Part shown: positions 9,163-17,213 of the stretch, piece by piece
Numbering within the stretch: position 1 is the stretch's first letter
Layout of the letters: every line of letters starts with the position of its first letter
NCBI GenBank assembly: GCA_016719485.1
Contig: JADJZB010000030.1
Span: 221,501-285,500 of the forward strand
Length of the DNA: 64,000 bases
DNA from: Holophagales bacterium
Lineage (GTDB): Bacteria; Acidobacteriota; Thermoanaerobaculia; UBA5066
Direction: 5' to 3'
Notes under the pieces: generated by a model
Seen by the model: only the letters and a program-made list of their open reading frames with translations
The model's database searches: none
Told to the model about the DNA's origin: nothing
Position numbers and translations under genes: made by a program

Positions 9163-9240
9163 TGGTGCGCCCAGGAGGACTTGAACCCCCAACCTCTTGA
9201 TCCGTAGTCAAACGCTCTAATCCAGTTGAGCTATGGGCGC
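9163..9240 (-). tRNA. tRNA-Arg (anticodon ACG)
   Basis: The reverse strand folds into a full cloverleaf. The acceptor arms GCGCCCA and TGGGCGC pair, the discriminator is A, and CCA is encoded. The D arm starts TAGCTCAACTGG, the anticodon loop is CTACGGA and the T loop contains GGTTCAAGTCC. Anticodon ACG (read as ICG) decodes CGU, CGC and CGA. Confidence 0.95.
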
Positions 9241-9351
9241 ACGCGGGCCAAGAAAGGTAACCCGGCGCGTGGAGAAATGCAAGCCCCCGGGGACCGCACG
9301 TAAACTCCCCGGCTGCCGCAACGTAACAAAGGGCGGGGAGGGGAACCCAGG

Positions 9352-10137
9352 ATGGCCTCTGCGATCTCGATCTCGGGTGTGACCAAGCGCTTCGGGAAGT
9401 ACACCGCCGTCGACCGGCTCGACCTCGAGATCCCGGTCGGGCTCACGTTCGGTCTCCTCGGGCCGAACGGGGCCGGGAAGACGACCACGATCCGGATGAC
9501 GATGAACATCACGAAGGCCGACGAGGGGACGATCCGGGTCCTCGGCGAGCCCCTCGCCGACGAGATGCAGGAGCGGATCGGCTACCTCCCCGAGGAACGC
9601 GGGCTCTACCGGAAGATGACCGTCATCGACCAGCTCCTCTTCTTCGCCGCGATCAAGAGCGTCGAGAAGAAAACCGCCCTCGCGCGCCTCGAGAAGTGGA
9701 TCGACGTGATGGACCTGCGCCCCTGGCTCGGCAAGAAGACCGAGGAGCTCTCGAAGGGGATGCAGCAGAAGGTGCAGTTCCTCGGGACGATCATCCACGA
9801 CCCGGAGGTCCTCATCCTGGACGAGCCGTTCTCCGGCCTCGACCCGATCAACGTCGTCCTCGTGAAGGACTTCCTCGCCGACTTCAAGAAGCAGGGCAAG
9901 ACGATCGTCTTCTCCACCCACGTCATGGAGCAGGCCGAGAAGCTCTGCGACCGCATCGCCCTCATCTACCGCGGGAGGAAGCTCCTCGACGGGACGGTGA
10001 AGGAGATCAAGCACGCCTACCGCGACCGGGTGCCGCTCCCGCCGCCCGTGGAGCCGGAGCCGGAGCTGGAGAAGATCTTCATCAAGGCCGTCGAGGAGTC
10101 GGGCCTGGCGGCCCCAACGACGGAAGAGCTGCGGTAG
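9352..10137 (+). CDS. ABC transporter ATP-binding protein (NatA/YhaQ-like)
   Basis: A 261-residue cytoplasmic ATPase. Walker A is GPNGAGKTT (from residue 37), the signature is LSKGMQQK (about 133-140), Walker B is VLILDEPFSGLDP (D157-E158) and the switch His lies in FSTHVMEQ. The C-terminal tail resembles the extra segment of ATPases paired with ABC-2 exporters. The permease gene follows 10 bases downstream and lies in the same operon. Relatives export sodium, antibiotics or peptides; the cargo here is unknown. The ATG follows a GGGGAGGGGA-rich stretch that could serve as ribosome binding site. Confidence 0.93.
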   Translation: MASAISISGVTKRFGKYTAVDRLDLEIPVGLTFGLLGPNGAGKTTTIRMTMNITKADEGTIRVLGEPLADEMQERIGYLPEERGLYRKMTVIDQLLFFAAIKSVEKKTALARLEKWIDVMDLRPWLGKKTEELSKGMQQKVQFLGTIIHDPEVLILDEPFSGLDPINVVLVKDFLADFKKQGKTIVFSTHVMEQAEKLCDRIALIYRGRKLLDGTVKEIKHAYRDRVPLPPPVEPEPELEKIFIKAVEESGLAAPTTEELR

Positions 10138-10147
10138 GGAGACGGCG

Positions 10148-11467
10148 ATGAACAGGAAGCTCCTTCACGTCATCCGCCGCGAGTACCTCCAGCAGATCAA
10201 GACGAAGGGGTTCTGGATCGGGACGATCCTCATCCCGCTGCTCGGCCTCGTCTTCGTCTACCTCCAGGTGATCCTCGCCTCGACCCTCATCCCGGAAGGG
10301 AAGATCGGCGTCGTCGACCTGACGGGCCGCCTCTACGAGCCGCTGGTCCTCGAGCAGAAGGCGGTCTCGGACGTCGACGAGAAGGACGGCAAGGTCGAGG
10401 AGAAGTCCCGCAGGATGCCGGCGAGGATCACGTTCTTCGACGTGGCGGGAACGGCCGAGACGCTCCCCGCCGTCCGTACGGCGCTGAACGAACGGGTCCA
10501 GAAGAAGGAGATCAAGGCCTACATCGTGATTCCCGCCGACGGCCTCGAGACGGGGAAGGTGGAGTGGCGGGCGCGGTCGGTGAAGGCCGACATGATCCTC
10601 CGCGAGTCGGTCGAGCGCGCTCTCGCGCGCGCCGGGACCAAGGAGCGCATGAAGGACCAGGGGGTGGACCCGGCCGTCTACGAGAGGGCCCGCCTCACGG
10701 TGAAGCTCGACCCGCACGAGGCGACGGAGAAGGAGACCTCGGAAGACGCCAAGAACGTCGGCGTGAACCTCGCGGTCTCCGGCGTCCTCTTCTTCCTGAT
10801 CTACATCTCCATCTTCATCTACGGCGCCTTCATCATGCGCGGCGTCCTCGAGGAGAAGAACAACCGGATCGTCGAGGTCATCATCTCGTCGGTGAAGCCG
10901 ACGACCCTGATGCTCGGGAAGATCATCGGCATCGGCTTCGTCGGCCTGACGCAGTACGCGGTGTGGGGGCTCTTCGCCTTCACCCTGACCCTTCCCGGCA
11001 TCGTCGGCCTCATGGGCGTCGCGGGCGGGACGATCCCGAGCATCCCCGGGGCGACGATCCTCGCGTTCGTCGTCTTCTTCCTCCTCGGGTACTTCCTCTA
11101 CGCCGGGCTCTACGCCGCCCTCGCCGCGCCGTTCAACACGGAGCAGGAGGCGCAGCAGCTCGTGATGATCCCCGGGATGATGCTCATCCTGGCGTCGACG
11201 ATGTGGTTCTTCGCCTTCAACTCGCCCGACGGGACGCTGGCGCGGGTCCTCTCGCTCTTCCCCTTCACGGCCCCGCTCCTGATGTTCATGCGGATCTCGG
11301 TGCAGCCGCCGCCGGCCTGGGAGATCGCCCTGTCGATCGGAATCCTCCTCCTGTCGATCTGGGGCGTCGCCTGGTTCGCCGGGCGGGTCTACCGCGTCGG
11401 GATCCTGATGTACGGCAAGAAGCCGACGCTGCCCGAGATCCTCCGCTGGGCGCGGGCCGCCGACTGA
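10148..11467 (+). CDS. ABC-2 type transporter permease (NatB/YhaP-like)
   Basis: A 439-residue membrane protein with the architecture of the COG1668 permeases. One N-terminal transmembrane helix (about 20-45) is followed by a large extracytoplasmic domain (to about residue 210), then five or six closely spaced helices. The motif EEKNNRIVEVIISSVKP after the first helix of the C-terminal block is typical of the family. GAGACGGCG precedes the ATG, and the gene directly follows its ATPase. Together they would form an exporter with two copies of each chain. The substrate is not evident. Confidence 0.9.
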   Translation: MNRKLLHVIRREYLQQIKTKGFWIGTILIPLLGLVFVYLQVILASTLIPEGKIGVVDLTGRLYEPLVLEQKAVSDVDEKDGKVEEKSRRMPARITFFDVAGTAETLPAVRTALNERVQKKEIKAYIVIPADGLETGKVEWRARSVKADMILRESVERALARAGTKERMKDQGVDPAVYERARLTVKLDPHEATEKETSEDAKNVGVNLAVSGVLFFLIYISIFIYGAFIMRGVLEEKNNRIVEVIISSVKPTTLMLGKIIGIGFVGLTQYAVWGLFAFTLTLPGIVGLMGVAGGTIPSIPGATILAFVVFFLLGYFLYAGLYAALAAPFNTEQEAQQLVMIPGMMLILASTMWFFAFNSPDGTLARVLSLFPFTAPLLMFMRISVQPPPAWEIALSIGILLLSIWGVAWFAGRVYRVGILMYGKKPTLPEILRWARAAD

Positions 11468-11477
11468 CCTGGCTCTG

Positions 11478-11508
11478 CGCCGGCCCCGGGGGCTCCCCGG
11501 GGCCGGCG
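11478..11508 (+). terminator. Strong hairpin after the ABC exporter operon
   Basis: A perfect 14-bp GC stem with a GCT loop starts 10 bases after the permease stop. No T run follows on the plus strand. It is probably the operon's 3' boundary before tRNA-Glu. Confidence 0.6.
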
Positions 11509-11527
11509 GCCCCCCGGTGAGCCGGAG

Positions 11528-11555
11528 GCCGGGGGTGCGCTGCCGGGGGTGCGCT
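11528..11555. repeat. Two tandem copies of a 14-base unit
   Basis: The unit GCCGGGGGTGCGCT occurs twice head to tail in the spacer between the ABC operon and tRNA-Glu. No function is evident; it may be slippage in GC-rich spacer DNA. Confidence 0.7.
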
Positions 11556-11628
11556 TGCGGAGCCCGGCGGACCCGTGGTACAAACTCCGCCCTCGCGCGG
11601 AGAGCCTTCCGCCGATCGGGACCGGAAC

Positions 11629-11704
11629 GGCGCATTCGTCTAGGGGTCCAGGACGCCGCCCTCTCACGGCGGTAACACGGGTTCAAATCCCGTATGCGCT
11701 ACCA
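11629..11704 (+). tRNA. tRNA-Glu (anticodon CTC)
   Basis: The cloverleaf is complete. The acceptor arms GGCGCAT and ATGCGCT pair with a G-T wobble at position 1-72; discriminator A and CCA are encoded. The anticodon stem CCGCC/GGCGG encloses the loop CTCTCAC, giving anticodon CTC, and the T arm is CGGGTTCAAATCCCG. The D arm TCGTCTAGGGG matches tRNA-Glu. Partial copies lie downstream at 11745 and 11815. Confidence 0.95.
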
Positions 11705-11744
11705 ACCCTGATCCGAGGTTCCACCGGCTTCAGAGATCGTTGCC

Positions 11745-11767
11745 GTTACCGCCGTGAGAGGGCGGCG
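11745..11767 (-). repeat. Inverted 23-base copy of the tRNA-Glu anticodon arm
   Basis: These 23 bases are the exact reverse complement of tRNA-Glu positions 11654-11676 (anticodon stem, loop and flanks). The copy is too short to fold as a tRNA. The read-through transcript could pair with the tRNA's own anticodon arm. Confidence 0.85.
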
Positions 11768-11814
11768 GGCCGGGCTGTCTTTGACGGCGGGGGGAGACCC
11801 CCCGCACCCCCCCG

Positions 11815-11853
11815 CACGGCGGTAACACGGGTTCAAATCCCGTATGCGCTACC
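11815..11853 (+). pseudogene. Partial tRNA-Glu: duplicated 3' half
   Basis: Thirty-nine bases are identical to tRNA-Glu 11665-11703: the end of the anticodon loop, the anticodon 3' stem, variable loop, T arm and acceptor 3' strand through ACC. The 5' half is absent and is replaced by a GC-rich spacer with a GGGGGG/CCCCCC hairpin. The copy sits exactly 150 bases after the original. It is a tRNA fragment from duplication, deletion or an old integration event; I see no integrase gene nearby. Confidence 0.85.
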
Positions 11854-11913
11854 TCGGATGTCCGCACGGCATTGCGCTCGCCTGGGGCTCGGAACGGGAG
11901 ATGGGGCAGTCCG

Positions 11914-13620
11914 TCAGGCGATCGCGGGTGAAGGTGCGGTCGCGGCGTGGAGGAGGGCGGCTTCGAGGCGCTTGTGGGCGCGGAGGCGGCGGAGGTAGGC
12001 GCGCTCGTCGCGGCCTGATTTCGCGTGGAGGAGGGCCGCCAGGGACTTCTTGTCGGTTGGGGACCAGGTGGTGAGGTCGTCCAGGAGGGCGAGGAGGGGG
12101 GCGAGGCGGCGAAGCGCTTCGCTCTCGCCGGGAGAGAGCGGGTGAAGGCCGAGCGCTCTCGCGACGCGGCGGGTGGCGCGCTCGCGGAAGGCGTCGGGGG
12201 AGAGGCCCGAGGCGGCCATGCGGCGGGCGGCGGTCAGGACGAGGTCGCGGAGGTGGAAGGTATCGGGGAGGGCGCAGGTCTCGCCGGGGACGTCGTAGAG
12301 GAGGGGGGCGGTAGTGAGACGGCGGAGCGTGGCGGAGGACGTCCGACGGCCGGGAGAGGCGGCGAGATGGGCTTCTTCGCGGGCCGCGAGGCGTTCGAGG
12401 GAAGGGTCGGAAGAGCGGAAGCCGAGCTTTCTGTAGAACCAGAACGCGCCGGAAGAGATCGCCTCTTCGTTGCCGAGGCCGACCTGGTAGGGGTCGACGG
12501 AGAGCTGGGCGGCGCCGGTGACGGCGCGGCAGACGGCGAGGAGGCGGGCGTAGAGCCAGGCCGACTCGCCGTCGCGGAAGGCGTAGAAGACGTTGAAGCT
12601 GACGTCGGCGCGCGAGAAGGCGGCGTGGAGGTCGCCGTAGCCGACGGGCACTCCGTTGCGGGCGAAGAGGGTCCCGAAGCCGGCGCGCAGCGGAAGACGT
12701 TCGGAGCACCAGAGACCGGTGACGAAGATCGAGACGCCCCGGCCGACGTCGGCGCGGAAGACGGCCGACGGATCGCCGGAAGAAAAGGCTGGCAGCTCGC
12801 GGTAGCGGACGGCCATCGCTGCACGGGCGGAATCGAGGACGGCCGCACCTTGCCGGGGGGAGAGGCGGACGAGGGGCGGAGGGGCTGCGGCCAGCTCGGC
12901 GGCGACGGAGACGTCGCGTCGCGAGAGAAGGGGCGCGTCGGAACAGAAGGGGGCGGGAGAGGGGAATCGCGCGAGGCCGCGCGAGTCGGTGGGGCGAGGT
13001 CGCCAGGAGAGCTGGAGACCGGTCGCTTCCCAAAGCTCCGCCTTGACGGAGAAGGGGTACGAGAGCGCGTCGAGGCTCCCGACGAGCCAGGCGGCGTCGG
13101 GCTCGGTGCCGCGGGCCGCGTCGACGTAGTCGCGGAACGGGACGTTCGCGTCGACCCGCGCCTGCTCCTCGAGGCCGGGGACGAGGCGCGGCAGGAACGC
13201 GGCGAGGCGGTCGGGGAGGTCCTCGGCGTCCCAGTCGACGCGGAGACGGTCCGGGTCGCGGCGCGCGAGCCACGAGGCCGCCGCCCACGAGAAGGGCATC
13301 GCGATGGGGACGCCGACGAGGCCGGAGACGGCAGGGTCGTCGAGCGGCGAGAGGTCTTCGCCCCCGTCCGCGAGGCGAGCGACGTGCCCGCCGATGCTTC
13401 CGAGCGCCTCGTCCGCGAGGGAGAGGACGCGCGGCGAGTGCGGGTAGGCGCGGAGGAAGAGGAGCGCCTCGTGGAGGCGGGCCAGGGTTCCGGCATCGCC
13501 CGGCGCATGCGAGGCGGCCGCTTCGAGCGCAGCCTCGGCCTCGGCGGCGGCCGGCCTGGCCTTCCGGAGCGATTCGAGGCGGGACGGGAGGTCGGAGGGG
13601 CCTTCGGGTCGACGTCTCAT
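11914..13620 (-). CDS. Unknown protein with an acetyltransferase-like segment
   Basis: A 568-residue soluble protein that I do not recognise as a named family. Residues about 330-430 have the outline of a GNAT acetyltransferase: a strand with VPVGYGDLHAAF, then VDPYQVGLGNEEAISSGAFWFYRKLGFRS, which resembles the closing N..A..FY.KLGF motif of that fold. The flanks are Arg/Ala/Leu-rich helices, with a Lys/Arg-rich tail. The gene starts 12 bases after the cardiolipin synthase stop on the same strand, so they are probably co-transcribed. A membrane-lipid link is possible but not shown. The ATG at 13620 follows AGAGGAATCGCC. Confidence 0.7.
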   Translation of the reverse strand: MRRRPEGPSDLPSRLESLRKARPAAAEAEAALEAAASHAPGDAGTLARLHEALLFLRAYPHSPRVLSLADEALGSIGGHVARLADGGEDLSPLDDPAVSGLVGVPIAMPFSWAAASWLARRDPDRLRVDWDAEDLPDRLAAFLPRLVPGLEEQARVDANVPFRDYVDAARGTEPDAAWLVGSLDALSYPFSVKAELWEATGLQLSWRPRPTDSRGLARFPSPAPFCSDAPLLSRRDVSVAAELAAAPPPLVRLSPRQGAAVLDSARAAMAVRYRELPAFSSGDPSAVFRADVGRGVSIFVTGLWCSERLPLRAGFGTLFARNGVPVGYGDLHAAFSRADVSFNVFYAFRDGESAWLYARLLAVCRAVTGAAQLSVDPYQVGLGNEEAISSGAFWFYRKLGFRSSDPSLERLAAREEAHLAASPGRRTSSATLRRLTTAPLLYDVPGETCALPDTFHLRDLVLTAARRMAASGLSPDAFRERATRRVARALGLHPLSPGESEALRRLAPLLALLDDLTTWSPTDKKSLAALLHAKSGRDERAYLRRLRAHKRLEAALLHAATAPSPAIA

Positions 13621-13632
13621 GGCGATTCCTCT

Positions 13633-15084
13633 TCAGAGCAGCGGCGCGAGGAGACGGGCGAGGCCGAGCCGGGCGCGATCGGCGAAGCCGCGCCGCTCGA
13701 CCGACGCGAGTGTCACCTCGCGGCTCTGGGCGAGGTCGCTCGTGAAGCGCTCCTCGAGGAGCGTGGCGAAGGCGCGGTCGAAGACGAGGGCGCCGAGCTC
13801 GAAGTTCAGGGAGAAGCTCCGGAAGTCCAGGTTCGCAGACCCGACGAGCGCCCAGGAGCCGTCGACGACGACGGTCTTGGCGTGGAGGACACGGGGCAGG
13901 TACTCGTAGATCCGCACCCCGGAGCGCAGGAGCGGGCCGTAGAAGAAGCGGCCGGCGGCCTGGGCCACGGGAACGTCGCTCTCGGCCGGCACGAGGACCC
14001 TCACGTCGATTCCACGGTAGGCCGCGTTGCAGAGGGCGCGGACCGTCGGCTCGTCCGGTACGAAGTAGGGTGTCGTCAGCCAGCATCGTTCGAGAGCGCC
14101 GGAAAGGGCCGAGAAGTACACGTGCGCATTCGCGTTGGCGGCCTGGTCCGGGCCGCTCGGCAGGACGGCGACGACGGACCCGCCGTCCGTTGGAAGCGGG
14201 ATGCTCGACGGGACGAGCCGCTCGCCGGCGGCGAAGGTCCAGTCCTCGGCGAAGACGGTGGCCAGGTCGAAGACGGCGGGCCCTTCGACCCGGAGGTGCG
14301 CATCGTGCCAGGGGTGGTTCCGGCGGCCGCGCCCGGACCCGGACACGATGAAGCTCCCGGCCGAATAGTCGTCTCCGACGTTCATGCCGCCGGTGAAGCC
14401 GATCCGCTCGTCGACGACGAGGAGCTTGCGGTGGTTCCGCAGGTGCATCGACCAGCGCCGACGAAGAGGGTTGATCGGAAGGAAGGCCTCGGTCTTCCCG
14501 CCCGCCTCGCGCAGCTTCCCGAGGCTCTCCTCGGGGATGTCGGAAGAGCCGACGGCGTCGTAGAGGAGCCGCACGTCGCACCCCGCGCGCGCCCGCTCGG
14601 CGAGATCGGCGAGGAAGCCCGTTCCCGTCGCGTCGTCCTCGACGATGTAGTACTCGGCCCACACCGAACGCTCGGCCCCCCGGATGGCCTCGGACTTCGA
14701 GCGGAAGGCGAGCTCGTTGTCGAGGAGGAGCTCGACGCGGTTCCCCGCCCGGGGCGGGAGGCCCGTCAGGCGCATCCCGAGGAAGAGAACCGAACGCGCC
14801 AGCGGCGACGCGTGGTCCACCTCCGCCGGAAGAGGCTCGCTCCCGAGGCTCCTGCGGATGGCGTCGCGCACCGCCTGCCCCGCGAGCCGCCTGCGCCGTC
14901 GCGTCGTCCGGATGCGGGGACTCGCGAGAAGGAAGTAGGCGAGCGGGCCGACGCCCGGGAGGAAGAGGATGAAGAAGATCCACGCGAGGGTCGAGGTGAC
15001 GCCGAGGTGCCGCGTCACCGCGTGGACGAGCGCCACGACGTCGAGCGCGAGAGCGACGAGTGCGAGGATCTCGATGAGGTTCAT
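13633..15084 (-). CDS. cls: Cardiolipin synthase / phospholipase D family protein
   Basis: A 483-residue protein with two N-terminal transmembrane helices (residues 1-55, PLDc_N type) and two HKD catalytic motifs. The first is H218-K220-D225 in NHRKLLVVDE with downstream GGMNVGDDY; the second is H401-K403-D408 in LHAKTVVVDG with GSANLDFRSF. Both are complete. The family joins two phosphatidylglycerol molecules, or phosphatidylglycerol plus another phospholipid, into cardiolipin at the inner membrane. It is upstream of, and probably co-transcribed with, the 568-residue unknown gene, and divergent from the phosphatase gene 104 bases away. Length and layout match bacterial Cls. Confidence 0.92.
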   Translation of the reverse strand: MNLIEILALVALALDVVALVHAVTRHLGVTSTLAWIFFILFLPGVGPLAYFLLASPRIRTTRRRRRLAGQAVRDAIRRSLGSEPLPAEVDHASPLARSVLFLGMRLTGLPPRAGNRVELLLDNELAFRSKSEAIRGAERSVWAEYYIVEDDATGTGFLADLAERARAGCDVRLLYDAVGSSDIPEESLGKLREAGGKTEAFLPINPLRRRWSMHLRNHRKLLVVDERIGFTGGMNVGDDYSAGSFIVSGSGRGRRNHPWHDAHLRVEGPAVFDLATVFAEDWTFAAGERLVPSSIPLPTDGGSVVAVLPSGPDQAANANAHVYFSALSGALERCWLTTPYFVPDEPTVRALCNAAYRGIDVRVLVPAESDVPVAQAAGRFFYGPLLRSGVRIYEYLPRVLHAKTVVVDGSWALVGSANLDFRSFSLNFELGALVFDRAFATLLEERFTSDLAQSREVTLASVERRGFADRARLGLARLLAPLL

Positions 15085-15188
15085 GCCGCGGCGTCCCCCG
15101 GCATCTTAGGCCGCGGCACGCGACGGGCGAGGCGAGGTAATCTTGAGGGATCTCGTGTCGGGCGGCCCTCGGCCGCGGGAGTTGTTCG

Positions 15189-17213
15189 TTGACCGTCACA
15201 CGAACGTTCAAGGTCTCGGGCCTCGCGCTCCTCGCCGGGATCCTCCTCGCCAACCTCGGCGGCGAAGACGGATTCGCCGAGCTCGTGAAGGTCGTCGGGG
15301 TCCTGACCATCGTCGTCGCCGCGCCGGTCTTCGCCGTCAGCGCCCTCCGCCACCTCATGCGCGGTCTCCTCTGGAGGGTCGGCAGCCGGCTCTTCGTCTC
15401 CTATCTCCTCATCGGCGTCCTGCCTCTCCTGCTCGTCGCGGGGCTCGTGTCGGCCGCGCTCTTCATCCTCTCGGGACAGTCCGGGGCCCGGCGGGCCGAG
15501 ACCCGCCTCCTCGCGCGCCTCGACTCCCTGGAGGCCAAGGCGTCCGAGTTCGCGGGGCGCGAGCGGGCGCGCCGTCCCGAGGCCGCCACCGGGAGCGGCT
15601 CGTTCGACGGCTGGGCCCTCCTCCCCACGACCGGCGCCGCGGAAGGCGACGGCCCGCTCGGCACGCATCTCGGAAAGATCGCCGTCCCCGAGGAGGGGCT
15701 TCGCGCCTTCGTCCAGGACGGGGGGAAGTCGTTCCTCGTCGCGGCGCGGCGAACGAAGGCTGGCACCCTCTTCCTCTACCGCGGCGCCGACGCCGTCCTC
15801 GAGGACGAGCTCTCGGCGGAAGCGGGGTTGAACGTCCGGTTCGGGCTCGGCAGGACCGAGGCGACGGCCGATGCCGCGACCTCGCAGGCGGAGGGAACGA
15901 GGGGAGGCGTGACGATCAGCGCTTCCGGGAAGACGACGCGGGTCTCGTCGCTCAACAGGGAAGAGCGCAAGGCGCGCGCCGTGAAGGCGCCCGGCCCGGG
16001 GGACGAGGGCCTGGTCCACTGGTTCCTGCCGCTCGACCTCCCGGTCCTCGACGCGACGACCGGGGCGCCGATCAGGGACGAAGGGGCTGCCCTCCTCGTG
16101 AGGACGTCGATGACGGCGGAGTTCCGGAGCCTCTTCGGGGGCGCGGAGCTCTCGAGCTCCGGGGCCGGGGCAGGCGCCATCGCGCTCGCGGTCCTCAAGG
16201 CCCTCGGCATCTCGACCGGGGTCGTCTACTTCCTCGCCCTCCTCGTGGCCGCGCTCCTCGTCATCCGGATCGCCCGCGCCGCCCGGCGCCTCTCGAACGG
16301 CTTCGCCCAGATCGAAAAGGGGAACTTCGGCGTCCGGGAGAAGCTCCGCGGCCGCGACCAGCTCGCGGGGCTGATCGACAGCTTCAACGAGATGGCCGGG
16401 CACCTCGAGGCGAGCATGGCGGCCCGGGCCGAGGCCGAGGCGCTCGGGCGCGAGCTGGCGATCGCTCGCGACCTCCAGCGGCGCCTCCTCCCCTCGCCCG
16501 ACTTCGCCTTTCCCGGCGTCGAGCTCGCCGCCGACTTCCGCCCTGCCGCCGCGATCGGTGGCGACTTCTACCATTTCCTCGGCGAGGGCGAGACGCGCCT
16601 GACGGTCGTCATCGCCGACGTGGCGGGCCACGGCCTGCCGGCCGGGATCGTCATGGCGTCCGCCCTCGCGAGCCTCGCGGCCCTCTCGCGCGGTGGCACC
16701 GACACGCCCACCCTCCTCGCCCACCTCGACGACGAGGTCCGCCGGACGACGGAGCGCCGCGCGTTCGTCACGCTCGCCCACGTGCGTTTCGACCTCGCGG
16801 GCCGGGCCGCCGAGTTCACGAACGCGGGGCACATCTATCCCTACCGCGTCGCTCCGGACGGCACCGTCTCCTCCGTCGAGAACCCGTCGAAGCCCCTCGG
16901 CGCGGGCCGGCCGGTCGAGCGGGTGACGGTGACCGTCCCGCTCGTCGACGGCGAGACCTGGGTCCTGCTCTCCGACGGCGTCGTCGAGGCGATGGCGCCC
17001 GACGGGAGCGAGGCGTTCGGCTTCGAGCGCCTGGAGAGCGCTCTCGCCCGCTGCGGGGGAAAGGGCCCGCGCGACGTCCTCGAGTCGGTCCTCGACGCCT
17101 GGAGGGCGCACACCGGGGGCGACGACCCGGAGGACGACCGGACGGTCGTCGTCGTGAAGGTCCTCAGCCCCTCGGCATCCGCTCCCTCAGCCGGGCCGCA
17201 CCCGCCCGGCTGA
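15189..17213 (+). CDS. Membrane SpoIIE/RsbU-type serine phosphatase with HAMP domain
   Basis: A 674-residue protein. Two or three N-terminal membrane helices (about 8-95) precede an extracytoplasmic sensor region, another membrane helix (about 335-360) and a HAMP linker with RRLSNGFAQIEKGNFG. The PP2C-like SpoIIE domain fills the last 230 residues. Metal-binding Asp motifs are visible in IGGDFYHF and VIADVAGHGLPAG, and LLSDGVVEA lies near the end. Such phosphatases usually act on anti-sigma antagonists, but no kinase or STAS partner is encoded here. The start is TTG with GGGAG upstream; no ATG fits. Its last 50 bases overlap the convergent LytTR gene. Confidence 0.88.
   Translation: MTVTRTFKVSGLALLAGILLANLGGEDGFAELVKVVGVLTIVVAAPVFAVSALRHLMRGLLWRVGSRLFVSYLLIGVLPLLLVAGLVSAALFILSGQSGARRAETRLLARLDSLEAKASEFAGRERARRPEAATGSGSFDGWALLPTTGAAEGDGPLGTHLGKIAVPEEGLRAFVQDGGKSFLVAARRTKAGTLFLYRGADAVLEDELSAEAGLNVRFGLGRTEATADAATSQAEGTRGGVTISASGKTTRVSSLNREERKARAVKAPGPGDEGLVHWFLPLDLPVLDATTGAPIRDEGAALLVRTSMTAEFRSLFGGAELSSSGAGAGAIALAVLKALGISTGVVYFLALLVAALLVIRIARAARRLSNGFAQIEKGNFGVREKLRGRDQLAGLIDSFNEMAGHLEASMAARAEAEALGRELAIARDLQRRLLPSPDFAFPGVELAADFRPAAAIGGDFYHFLGEGETRLTVVIADVAGHGLPAGIVMASALASLAALSRGGTDTPTLLAHLDDEVRRTTERRAFVTLAHVRFDLAGRAAEFTNAGHIYPYRVAPDGTVSSVENPSKPLGAGRPVERVTVTVPLVDGETWVLLSDGVVEAMAPDGSEAFGFERLESALARCGGKGPRDVLESVLDAWRAHTGGDDPEDDRTVVVVKVLSPSASAPSAGPHPPG

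Noticed and set aside
9094..9192. N-terminal extension of the ferritin-like protein
   Set aside because: It would run through the tRNA-Arg 3' end and is Pro/Gly-rich; the internal ATG has a good ribosome binding site.
11665..11853. A mobile island bounded by tRNA-Glu att repeats
   Set aside because: The repeats look like attachment sites, but the enclosed 150 bases hold no integrase or other gene, so I list only the repeats.
12025..15192. A 1055-codon plus-strand frame over the unknown gene and cls
   Set aside because: It is a shadow frame of Glu/Arg/Gly repeats. The minus strand encodes a complete two-HKD cardiolipin synthase.
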